A DNA stretch of 9,528 bases from an uncultured Clostridium sp. (GTDB taxonomy: Bacteria; Bacillota; Clostridia; Clostridiales; Clostridiaceae). Below the pieces are notes generated by a model, which saw only the letters and a program-made list of their open reading frames with translations, searched no databases and was not told the origin of the DNA. How positions within the stretch are numbered: position 1 is the first letter of the stretch; each line of letters starts with the position of its first letter. This document shows, in pieces, positions 1 to 5,362 of this stretch. Both the position numbers and the translations under genes were made by a program. The stretch covers positions 1 through 9,528 of the forward strand of contig NZ_CALEVF010000247.1 in NCBI RefSeq assembly GCF_937920395.1, in the 5' to 3' direction.

Positions 1-31
1 AAAGTGAATTCCTCGGAATTCACTTTTGTAT
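1..31 (+). terminator. Hairpin terminator, probably for a plus-strand gene left of the window
   Basis: Bases 1-11 and 16-26 form a perfect 11-bp inverted repeat (AAAGTGAATTC / GAATTCACTTT) around a CTCG tetraloop, followed by TTTTGTATTT. This fits an intrinsic terminator reading rightward from an unseen gene. The mirrored strand cannot be judged because the window ends at base 1, so it may be bidirectional. Confidence 0.6.
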
Positions 32-35
32 TTAT

Positions 36-90
36 AAAAGAAAAAAGAGCCATCTCACAATAGAAATTATTTTCTATTGTGAGACAGCCC
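36..90 (-). terminator. Strong intrinsic terminator ending the UPF0158-mgtC-like unit
   Basis: Bases 47-66 and 71-90 form a 20-bp stem with a 4-base loop. On the minus strand it has three G-U wobbles at its base and is followed by TTTTTTCTTTT (46-36). The U-tract lies only on the minus-strand side, since the plus-strand side continues CTTTATG, so it acts on leftward transcripts. It is the first convincing terminator after the mgtC-like stop codon, about 195 bases downstream. This implies a long 3' untranslated region. Confidence 0.8.
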
Positions 91-170
91 CTTTATGTTA
101 CTAATTTTTATATATAATATTTATTAGTTTTAATTATGTTACCACCATCTTTAACATACAATATATATAT

Positions 171-178
171 GGGGTGAT
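171..178 (+). promoter_or_regulatory. Ribosome binding site for the 27-residue peptide
   Basis: GGGGTGAT sits 4 bases before the ATG at 183 and resembles the extended anti-Shine-Dalgarno complement GGAGGTGAT. It is the main reason for treating the short reading frame as a real gene. A possible -10 hexamer TACAAT lies at 157-162, but I see no convincing -35 with it. Confidence 0.5.
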
Positions 179-182
179 AACT

Positions 183-266
183 ATGAACAAATTTAAAAAC
201 CTACTTTATACTTTAACTTATATCTTATTGATTGAGATATGTCTAATATATTTTTTTTACAAATAA
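183..266 (+). CDS. Candidate 27-residue hydrophobic (single transmembrane) peptide
   Basis: I do not recognise this peptide. It starts at ATG 183 and stops at TAA 264-266. It has a lysine-containing N-terminus (MNKFKN), a continuous hydrophobic and aromatic stretch at about residues 7-26 broken by one glutamate (E18), and a C-terminal lysine. That is the shape of a single-span small membrane protein. It has a good ribosome binding site. It is the only plus-strand gene candidate in the window and converges on the mgtC-like gene, whose stop codon is 18 bases away on the other strand. No plus-strand terminator follows it. It could be a small membrane regulator, a type I toxin-like peptide, or a chance frame in AT-rich DNA, and length alone cannot separate these. 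Confidence 0.4.
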   Translation: MNKFKNLLYTLTYILLIEICLIYFFYK

Positions 267-284
267 AGATATTAGAATACTTAT

Positions 285-1004
285 TTACATTATCTCAGCT
301 TTATAGATTTCATCAAAGGCACACAATTTTTGAACAATACCACTACTCTTAATGTACCTTGGTGCCAGAATTGTATACATTGTTGTACTATACTCTGACT
401 TTTCATCTTCATTATTTTCATCATCTTCATCATCAATCACGAATTCTATATTTTTAACTTTTATACTCACACTGTCAAAATATTTTTCTAATTTTTCTAC
501 CATGTTTTTTTTGTTAACATATTGAATTTCTAACTTTAAAACATTAGTGTTTTTAAAAATTTTATTTTCAAAAGTCTTAAGAAATACTAACACTATATAA
601 ATACATATTGTTGATAATATAGTTAAAGTATAATAACCTAGTCCAATTGCAAGGCCAATACATGCAACTGTCCATATACTTGCTGCAGTAGTAAGCCCTT
701 TTATTGAGCCTTTATCATGTATAATAGTACCCGCCCCTAAAAACCCTACTCCTGTAATAACTTGTGCTCCTAATCTTCCTATATCTACTTTCATAGCAGA
801 TTGAAGCTCTGGATGCATCAAAATCATATTTGTTGTCTCTTGAATAGAATATAATTGTATCATTGAAGTAATTGCCGCACCTAAACATACTAGTATATGC
901 GTTCTAAACCCAGCTGGCCTATTTTTAAACTGTCTGTCATATCCAATTAAACCACCAACTAAAACTGCAAGTGCAAGCCTTATTGCTACTTGATATACTA
1001 ACAT
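285..1004 (-). CDS. MgtC/SapB family membrane protein
   Basis: This 239-residue protein has the MgtC/SapB signature: hydrophobic helices through about residue 145, the conserved segment GLIGYDRQFKNRPAGFRTH (19-36) with its arginine and acidic residues in the membrane, VGFLGAGTI (86-94) and GLTTAASIW (103-111). A cytoplasmic C-terminal domain of roughly 90 residues follows and is interrupted by a strongly acidic run at 191-204. Family members sit in the inner membrane and are linked to low-magnesium survival; Salmonella MgtC inhibits the F1Fo ATP synthase. The exact role here is unknown. I chose the second ATG (1004-1002) because GGGGG at 1016-1012 is 7 bases from it but only 1 base from the upstream in-frame ATG at 1010. 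The gene lies 37 bases after the UPF0158 gene and is probably co-transcribed with it. Confidence 0.92.
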   Translation of the reverse strand: MLVYQVAIRLALAVLVGGLIGYDRQFKNRPAGFRTHILVCLGAAITSMIQLYSIQETTNMILMHPELQSAMKVDIGRLGAQVITGVGFLGAGTIIHDKGSIKGLTTAASIWTVACIGLAIGLGYYTLTILSTICIYIVLVFLKTFENKIFKNTNVLKLEIQYVNKKNMVEKLEKYFDSVSIKVKNIEFVIDDEDDENNEDEKSEYSTTMYTILAPRYIKSSGIVQKLCAFDEIYKAEIM

Positions 1005-1011
1005 GTACATA

Positions 1012-1016
1012 CCCCC
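1012..1016 (-). promoter_or_regulatory. Ribosome binding site that decides the mgtC-like start
   Basis: On the minus strand, GGGGG is followed by T, then ATGTACATG, which offers two in-frame starts. Only the second ATG (1004) has normal 7-base spacing. The same leader string TTATGGGGGTATG also precedes the gene ending at 6767. Confidence 0.6.
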
Positions 1017-1041
1017 ATAACACTGCTTATAACCTTATAAT

Positions 1042-1563
1042 TTAATTCAAGTATTTTAATTCGATATTATTTGATTTTAACCATTCTATAACAAATTCCT
1101 TTATGCATTTATCTTCATATTTATACCACGCATTTGTTGTGCATTCATCATCTTCGCTTACATCCATTGTATTTTGTTTATCCATTAGAATATGCTTAAA
1201 TTTCTTTATAGGTTCCTCGCCTTTTAATGCCTGCGTTAATTCTAATTTTAAATCAGAATTACTAATTTTACTCTTAACATATTCCTTCATAGATTTTATA
1301 TAAAACTCTTCGTCTATTAGTGGAGTAATTAAATATCTATTTTCCTTATCCTCATTAATTAGTATAGCTATATTAACAAACTCTTTTAACCAATTATCGA
1401 AGGTATCTTCCTTCAATGTCCCTTTTTCTAAGGCTAAACTTACTTCTGTAGGAATATATATAACCTCACCAGTAAGCGAATCCAGATAACTTTTTCCTAA
1501 ATTATCATCAACGTGTGAAATTGTTTCTATAAGTGCTTCCATATCAACCGCAACGTAATTCAA
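1042..1563 (-). CDS. UPF0158 family protein, TTG start
   Basis: This 173-residue soluble, acidic protein matches the UPF0158 pattern as I recall it: an N-terminal VDMEALIETI segment, LDSLTGEVIYI (27-37), an ALKGEEPIKKFKHIL helix (112-126), and the C-terminal aromatic and WL region WYKYEDKCIKEFVIEWL (146-162). No molecular function is established for the family, and I infer none. The start is TTG at 1563-1561, fixed by GAGGAGG at 1577-1571 with 7-base spacing. The next in-frame ATG (codon 8) lacks such a site. It is the first gene of a two-gene unit with the mgtC-like gene. Confidence 0.85.
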   Translation of the reverse strand: MNYVAVDMEALIETISHVDDNLGKSYLDSLTGEVIYIPTEVSLALEKGTLKEDTFDNWLKEFVNIAILINEDKENRYLITPLIDEEFYIKSMKEYVKSKISNSDLKLELTQALKGEEPIKKFKHILMDKQNTMDVSEDDECTTNAWYKYEDKCIKEFVIEWLKSNNIELKYLN

Positions 1564-1570
1564 ACCTTTT

Positions 1571-1577
1571 CCTCCTC
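1571..1577 (-). promoter_or_regulatory. Ribosome binding site that decides the UPF0158 TTG start
   Basis: GAGGAGG on the minus strand lies exactly 7 bases before TTG (1563). It is close to a perfect Shine-Dalgarno sequence and supports translation from the TTG rather than from the ATG eight codons in. Confidence 0.75.
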
Positions 1578-1591
1578 AAATTTGTACATTA

Positions 1592-1620
1592 GTTATATAA
1601 TATTTATAATAAAAAGCCAA
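1592..1620 (-). promoter_or_regulatory. Possible promoter for the UPF0158-mgtC-like unit
   Basis: On the minus strand, TTGGCT (1620-1615; 4 of 6 to TTGACA) is separated by 17 bases from TATAAC (1597-1592; 5 of 6 to TATAAT). The predicted transcription start falls just before the ribosome binding site. The -35 lies within the last bases of the preceding gene's terminator stem. AT-rich DNA gives many such matches, so this is tentative. Confidence 0.4.
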
Positions 1621-1642
1621 TAAACCCAAATGGTCTATTGGC
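1608..1642 (-). terminator. Terminator after the first DUF1292 gene
   Basis: Bases 1616-1626 and 1632-1642 form an 11-bp stem (one G-U pair on the minus strand) with a 5-base loop. On the minus strand GCCAATAGACC pairs with GGTTTATTGGC, followed by TTTTTATT. It lies 9 bases after the DUF1292 stop codon and has the U-tract only in the leftward direction. Confidence 0.85.
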
Positions 1643-1650
1643 CTATTTAC

Positions 1651-1893
1651 TTATTCTTCAAATGTAGATTCATATTCTTCTAGTACTTTTGCGAATTCTT
1701 CCTCATCTTCTACTGCAATATATTGTTCTTTATCGTCTACTAATTCTATTTTATAGACAAAAGCATCTTCTTCCTCTCCTATCGGAGCTAATAATGCATA
1801 TTTATTTTCATCTAATTCAATAATTTCAATTATTTCAAAATCAACCTTTTCTCCATCTTCATCGAGCATCGTAATAATTTTATTTTCTTCCAT
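1651..1893 (-). CDS. DUF1292 family protein (YrzB-like), acidic paralogue
   Basis: This 80-residue, highly acidic protein has the DUF1292 pattern: an opening MEENKIITMLDEDGEKVDFE, a central YALLAP strand, a VYK strand, and a C-terminal EEEFAKVLEEYE helix. DUF1292 proteins such as B. subtilis YrzB are small Firmicute proteins of unknown function. The start is ATG 1893, set by GGAG at 1904-1901 with 7-base spacing. A longer in-frame version from 1923 is rejected because its first codons would overlap the -10 element at 1924. The gene has its own promoter and terminator, so it appears to be a single-gene unit. It is clearly related to the second DUF1292 gene at 4978-5208. Confidence 0.88.
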   Translation of the reverse strand: MEENKIITMLDEDGEKVDFEIIEIIELDENKYALLAPIGEEEDAFVYKIELVDDKEQYIAVEDEEEFAKVLEEYESTFEE

Positions 1894-1923
1894 GACAATT
1901 CTCCTTTCAAGCTTAATAAACAC

Positions 1924-1953
1924 ATTATACCGTTAACCTCACTAACCTGTCCA
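1924..1953 (-). promoter_or_regulatory. Sigma-A type promoter for the first DUF1292 gene
   Basis: On the minus strand, TGGACA (1953-1948; 5 of 6 to TTGACA) is followed after 18 bases by a perfect TATAAT (1929-1924). The predicted start of transcription, near 1917, leaves a short leader containing the GGAG at 1904-1901. This is the best-looking promoter in the window. A second extended -10, TGGTATAAT at 2006-1998, lies upstream without a clear -35 and could be a second start. Confidence 0.7.
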
Positions 1954-2062
1954 CATAAAAATACAGATTTAAATTATTTTAACCTAAATCATGATAAATT
2001 ATACCATAACTATATTAAGATAATACCTTCTACGAATATGATTACAATTTCGAAGGAGATAA

Positions 2063-3052
2063 TTAATCACTATATCCATATATTCCGCGAATAGAAACTT
2101 CTCCTGACACAATATGTTCTGTATTACCGCTAGAATTCTCAACAACTAATTCACCTTTATCGCTTATGTCAATTGCTTTAGCTATTCTTACTTTTCCTCT
2201 ATTTATTAATTGAATTTCTTTATCTATAAGTATAGAATTTTTTCTACATATATCTAAAGTTTCTTTTATACTATCATTTTCTACAAAATCAGTGTAGAAC
2301 TCTTCAAATATATTTAATATATTTGCAAGCAGTAACTTTCTATCCATAGGTTTACCACTTTCGATCTTAATAGAAGTAGCAACATCTTTTAGATCAGTTG
2401 TAATATCTTCTTTTTCTAGATTTACATTGATTCCAATTCCCATAACCAAGTAATTTATATGATCTATTTCTCCACTCATTTCTGTCAATATACCACATAC
2501 TTTTTTACTGTTAATTACTATATCATTAGGCCATTTAATACTTGTTTTAACCCCCATTTTCATAATAGCTTTTTGAACAGCGGCGGCGCCAAGAAGTGTT
2601 ATTTTTGATATGTTTTCCGTAATTATATTAGGTCTAAGTATAATTGACATCCATATCCCCTTATATTTTGGAGATAACCAATCTCGGCCTATCCGTCCAC
2701 GTCCTGAGGTTTGTTCTTCGCTTATAACAACTGTACCATGTACTTTACCACCTTCAGCCAATTCCTTAGCTTTAGAATTTGTTGATCCAATAGAATCAAA
2801 ATAAATAATATTTTTACCTATACACTCTGTATTTAGATAATTTTTTATTTCCTCGAAGGTAAGTATATCAGGTGATGAAATTATTCTATAACCTTTTCTT
2901 GAAATAGCTTCAATTATGTACCCATCCTCTTTAATACCCTTTATATGTTTCCAAATAGCAGCGCGACTAACCCCTAAAACTTCACTAATCTTTTCACCAG
3001 ACACAAAATTATTTCCACTACCTTTAAGTAACCCAATAATTTTTTCTTTCAT
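2063..3052 (-). CDS. birA: Biotin--[biotin carboxyl carrier protein] ligase / biotin repressor BirA
   Basis: This cytoplasmic enzyme makes biotinyl-AMP from biotin and ATP and transfers biotin to a lysine of the biotin carboxyl carrier protein. This version also carries the repressor domain. Residues about 16-42 form a winged helix-turn-helix (SGEKISEVLGVSRAAIWKHI). The catalytic core shows STN (90-92), the biotin and adenylate loop GRGRIGR (117-123), KWPND (173-177) with its catalytic lysine, and GIGINVN (205-211). A C-terminal SH3-like domain ends in VSGEVSIRG. The length of 329 residues is normal for two-function BirA proteins. AAGGTGTG precedes ATG 3052. It is the last gene of the HD-radical SAM-birA unit, 53 bases after the radical SAM stop. 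No biotin synthesis or transport genes are in the window, so its regulatory targets lie elsewhere. Confidence 0.96.
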   Translation of the reverse strand: MKEKIIGLLKGSGNNFVSGEKISEVLGVSRAAIWKHIKGIKEDGYIIEAISRKGYRIISSPDILTFEEIKNYLNTECIGKNIIYFDSIGSTNSKAKELAEGGKVHGTVVISEEQTSGRGRIGRDWLSPKYKGIWMSIILRPNIITENISKITLLGAAAVQKAIMKMGVKTSIKWPNDIVINSKKVCGILTEMSGEIDHINYLVMGIGINVNLEKEDITTDLKDVATSIKIESGKPMDRKLLLANILNIFEEFYTDFVENDSIKETLDICRKNSILIDKEIQLINRGKVRIAKAIDISDKGELVVENSSGNTEHIVSGEVSIRGIYGYSD

Positions 3053-3105
3053 AATCTACACACCTTTTTTATTTTATATTAGGGCAAAAATATCTTTTTA
3101 TCTAA

Positions 3106-3975
3106 TTATAATCTCCTATATTCCTCTTGTTTGTATAGATATTTACCTTTAAGTGTTAGATCTATATCCGCAAGTAACTTATCCTTATCACCTGGCATCG
3201 TTCCCGAAAGCGATATATAATTTGAAGCATGATTGCTCCTAAAAATACAATTAGTAACTTCTACATTTTCAAGAAATTCTCTTAACTCAAACATTACTTC
3301 ATCCTCTGTTAATATATGAAATATATCGTCTTGTACATCTTTATATATAGGTGTTCCATTCTCTAACATCAAAGTTAAAAATCCAACATAATCAGGATTA
3401 ATAGCACTTATAAGTTTTGCAGACTCTATAGCATTTTCACTGATTTTTTCTCTACCTCCAATACCTGAAATCAAAGTAGTAGATAATTTTATTCCACTTT
3501 CTTTAACCTTTCGTCCTGCAATAATCAAATTCTCGGCAGTCACACCTTTATTTATACTCTTTAATATTTCATTACTTCCAGATTCAACTCCTAGATACAA
3601 AATTCCAATACCTAGCTCCTTAAGAGCGCGTAGCTCCTCTAATGATTTTGCTAAAATGTCCTTAGGCGTAGCATAAACTCCCACTCTCTCGCACCCTGGA
3701 AACAATTCTTTTATCTTTAATAAAATCATTCTCAACTTACTTGTTTCAAGAACTAAAGCATCCCCATCAGCTAAAAATATTCTCTTAACTACACTATAAT
3801 CTAACTTAGCCTGCTCAAGATCTGCTATAATATCTTTTAACTCACGCACTCTAAACTTCTTATCTTTATACATACTACAAAATTTACATCCATTATGTGA
3901 ACATCCAATAGTAACTTGTACAATAAGACTATATGCCTCACTAGGTGGTCTATAAACTGTTCCCTCATACTCCAT
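3106..3975 (-). CDS. Radical SAM protein with CX4CX2C cluster motif
   Basis: This 289-residue protein has a radical SAM core: cysteines C25, C30 and C33 in GCSHNGCKFCSMY bind the 4Fe-4S cluster, LADGDAL (68-74) occupies the GGE-like SAM site, and ESGS (131-134) and the glycine-rich SGIGGRE (170-176) follow. The cluster spacing is CX4CX2C, not the usual CX3CX2C. The end carries FRSNHASNYISLSGTMPGDK (245-264), which I recall as typical of a clostridial COG1032-type group. Substrate and product are unknown, and there are no further cysteine clusters beyond isolated C94 and C243. The start is ATG 3975; GAGGAGTGAT upstream overlaps the end of the HD gene, whose stop is 9 bases away, which suggests translational coupling. 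birA follows. Confidence 0.88.
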   Translation of the reverse strand: MEYEGTVYRPPSEAYSLIVQVTIGCSHNGCKFCSMYKDKKFRVRELKDIIADLEQAKLDYSVVKRIFLADGDALVLETSKLRMILLKIKELFPGCERVGVYATPKDILAKSLEELRALKELGIGILYLGVESGSNEILKSINKGVTAENLIIAGRKVKESGIKLSTTLISGIGGREKISENAIESAKLISAINPDYVGFLTLMLENGTPIYKDVQDDIFHILTEDEVMFELREFLENVEVTNCIFRSNHASNYISLSGTMPGDKDKLLADIDLTLKGKYLYKQEEYRRL

Positions 3976-3984
3976 TAAAACTCA

Positions 3985-4596
3985 TCACTCCTCACACTTT
4001 TTGATGAAAGATTCAATATTCTCTTTTTCCTCGCAGATTTTTGTCTCATTCATATCACCTCTACCAAGTCTATCGCATAGTGATAACAACGCTATCTCCC
4101 TAATGGATATATCAGATTTCATTTCTTCCAAATTTGAAAACGGTAAATTTTTTGTTATAAAAAGAGTTTGCATATGCCACCTAACTAAAGCAGTAACCTG
4201 TTTAATTAATTCTTCATCATTTGTCAGTGCGCAAAGAAACCTTTTGCTGAGTTCTGAACCAATTTTATCATGATCATATGATGTTATCTTTCCATCTCTA
4301 ACTTTTGTAGTAGGTGCTTTCCCTAAATCATGTAATAAAGCTGCCCACATAAAAGCTATTGGATTCTCACTAAGTTCTTTTTTTCTTGCAGCATTATCTA
4401 TAACTAACATTGTATGTTTCCATACATTACCCTCGGGATGATGGACTGGTGATTGTGGAGTGTCTATCAAACTTCTTAATAATGTATATGGATACAATGT
4501 AAAAATATCTTGGTTGTTTAATATTTCATCAAAATAAATAGAAGGCTTAGAATCTTCCATTAAATGCTTTTGAAATTGTTCAAATATTTTCTTCAT
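3985..4596 (-). CDS. Stand-alone HD-domain phosphohydrolase
   Basis: This 203-residue protein consists of an HD domain with short flanks. Likely metal ligands are H61 (WKHTM), H89-D90 (ALLHDLGK) and D175 (LCDRLGRGD), with further histidines H109 (YDHDKIG) and H141 (RWHM). HD proteins are metal-dependent phosphohydrolases acting on nucleotides, phosphodiesters or phosphomonoesters; the substrate here cannot be read. The order H, LLHD, DGKI, YDHDK, LV..HM closely parallels the C-terminal HD region of the CCA-adding enzyme in this window, but no nucleotidyltransferase part is present. AAAGGAG lies 7 bases before ATG 4596. It is the first gene of the unit leading to the radical SAM gene and birA, and its stop overlaps the next ribosome binding site region. 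Confidence 0.88.
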   Translation of the reverse strand: MKKIFEQFQKHLMEDSKPSIYFDEILNNQDIFTLYPYTLLRSLIDTPQSPVHHPEGNVWKHTMLVIDNAARKKELSENPIAFMWAALLHDLGKAPTTKVRDGKITSYDHDKIGSELSKRFLCALTNDEELIKQVTALVRWHMQTLFITKNLPFSNLEEMKSDISIREIALLSLCDRLGRGDMNETKICEEKENIESFIKKCEE

Positions 4597-4627
4597 ATAT
4601 TAACTCCTTTCTGATTATTATTTTTAA

Positions 4628-4655
4628 TTTATATTTTTTTATTGTTTTATAACAA
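4628..4655 (-). promoter_or_regulatory. Possible promoter for the HD-radical SAM-birA unit
   Basis: On the minus strand, TTGTTA (4655-4650) and TATAAA (4633-4628) are 16 bases apart, immediately after the upstream terminator's U-tract. Both hexamers are imperfect and the region is nearly all A and T, so this is only the best candidate. Confidence 0.35.
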
Positions 4656-4718
4656 AAAGAGCAAGCTAACCTTACCTAAACTATATACTATTTTAGTTTA
4701 GATAACAAATGCCTGCCC
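4654..4718 (-). terminator. Long imperfect hairpin terminator after the 58-residue gene
   Basis: Bases 4659-4682 and 4695-4718 form a 24-bp arm pair around a 12-base loop. On the minus strand most positions pair, with several G-U wobbles and one internal loop in the middle, and TTTTT follows at 4658-4654. On the plus strand the wobbles become A-C mismatches, although a TTTTT also follows at 4719-4723. The leftward direction is therefore favoured, with possible weak bidirectional use. Confidence 0.7.
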
Positions 4719-4742
4719 TTTTTATTAATATCTTTTTATTAG

Positions 4743-4919
4743 TTATTCCGACTTATTTCCACCATACTCACTTTTATTAGTTGTATAAACACTATCATTG
4801 AATGCACTTTCCTCTATAGTTTGAATAAGTTGGTTTTTAGAATGTGATTTTTGTGATTTCGTATCTTTTTTTATATAATTACGAGAATTATCCTTACTAG
4901 CTTGTTCACGAGTCTTCAT
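4743..4919 (-). CDS. Unrecognised 58-residue hydrophilic protein
   Basis: I do not recognise this protein. It begins MKTREQASKDNSRNY and is rich in Lys, Ser, Asn, Gln and Thr, with a basic first half and a more acidic second half (LIQTIEESAFNDSVY, ending YGGNKSE). It has no signal peptide, membrane segment or cysteine. The evidence that it is real is a perfect AGGAGG at 4932-4927, 7 bases before ATG 4919, and a strong hairpin terminator 25 bases after its stop. It lies 58 bases after the second DUF1292 gene on the same strand with no terminator between, so the two probably share a transcript. The composition recalls small spore or stress proteins, but I see no gamma-type SASP cleavage motif. 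Confidence 0.65.
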   Translation of the reverse strand: MKTREQASKDNSRNYIKKDTKSQKSHSKNQLIQTIEESAFNDSVYTTNKSEYGGNKSE

Positions 4920-4926
4920 ACTAAAT

Positions 4927-4932
4927 CCTCCT
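4927..4932 (-). promoter_or_regulatory. Ribosome binding site of the 58-residue gene
   Basis: AGGAGG on the minus strand stands 7 bases before ATG 4919. It is the strongest argument that this short frame is translated. Confidence 0.75.
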
Positions 4933-4977
4933 ATTTACCTATTATTATAGAATCAAATAATTTTTTATATTCTTGGA

Positions 4978-5208
4978 TTAATGCTCACTATACTTTTTCA
5001 GTACTTTTTTAAACTCTTCCCCTTGGCCTATTGATTTATATTCTACTTCGCCATTAACTACAACAGATTTATAAGCATATGCTTCATCTGAATCTTTGGG
5101 CCCAACTATTACATAATCAGTTCCATCCATTTTAATAGCGTCGATTAATTCTAAATCAACTTTATCGCCATTTTCATTTAGAACAGTAATTATTTCATTA
5201 GTTTTCAT
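4978..5208 (-). CDS. DUF1292 family protein (YrzB-like), second paralogue
   Basis: This 76-residue protein starts MKTNEIITVLNENGDKVDLE and contains a YVIVGP strand, an AYAYK strand and a C-terminal EEFKKVLKKY helix. It aligns along its whole length with the other DUF1292 protein in the window (shared IIT-L-E-G-KVD, Y near the P, YK, EEF-KVL--Y). It is less acidic, with lysines in its C-terminal helix where the other has glutamates. Function is unknown for the family. ATG 5208 was chosen because AAGG at 5219-5216 is 7 bases away; the earlier in-frame ATG at 5226 lacks a binding site. It follows the cca terminator and probably heads a unit with the 58-residue gene. Confidence 0.85.
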   Translation of the reverse strand: MKTNEIITVLNENGDKVDLELIDAIKMDGTDYVIVGPKDSDEAYAYKSVVVNGEVEYKSIGQGEEFKKVLKKYSEH

Positions 5209-5299
5209 ATACACACCTTCTCTCATGTAATTACATTTGTTTTTACGTGCCCTCTTATTTTGTGCTTAACTAATTGTTTTATACTATCTATTTTTACGC

Positions 5300-5362
5300 A
5301 AAAAAGTATATATTACGTATAATGCATTGATCGTTTTGCAATACGCGTAATATATACTTTTT
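5300..5362 (-). terminator. Long AT-rich hairpin at the end of cca
   Basis: Bases 5301-5320 and 5341-5362 form about 20 pairs, interrupted only by a 2-base bulge on the right arm, around a 20-base loop that can itself pair TGCA with TGCA. On the minus strand the stem is followed by TTTTTT. The stem overlaps the cca stop codon at its outer end. The plus-strand side also ends in TTTTTATTT, so the structure is nearly symmetric and could act in both directions. Confidence 0.65.

Noticed and set aside
1103..1303. Plus-strand open frames opposite the UPF0158 gene and elsewhere (2610-2804, 2916-3152, 4001-4273, 7485-7715, 9159-9449)
   Set aside because: All lie opposite well-supported minus-strand genes or their leaders, have no family features and give compositions typical of antisense frames.
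1894..1923. Longer DUF1292 start at 1923 (MFIKLERRIV extension)
   Set aside because: It would start upstream of the predicted transcription start, directly against the -10 TATAAT at 1924-1929, and has no ribosome binding site. ATG 1893 has GGAG at 7-base spacing.
1931..1986. Repeated GGTTA elements on the minus strand near birA as possible BirA operator halves
   Set aside because: BirA sites are inverted repeats (GTTAACC-N14/15-GGTTAAC type). Here the copies are direct, with irregular spacing, and they precede a DUF1292 gene rather than biotin genes.
2026..2058. Hairpin after birA (CCTTCGAA ... TTCGTAGAAGG on the minus strand)
   Set aside because: The stem is interrupted by a 3-base bulge, the loop is long, and only TATTATCTT follows. 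It is too weak to call as a terminator, so the end of the birA transcript is left open.
5225..5236. 12-bp perfect palindrome ATGTAATTACAT upstream of the second DUF1292 gene
   Set aside because: By a rough composition estimate, several perfect 12-bp palindromes are expected by chance in this much AT-rich DNA, and it does not extend further. It is not strong enough to call an operator.
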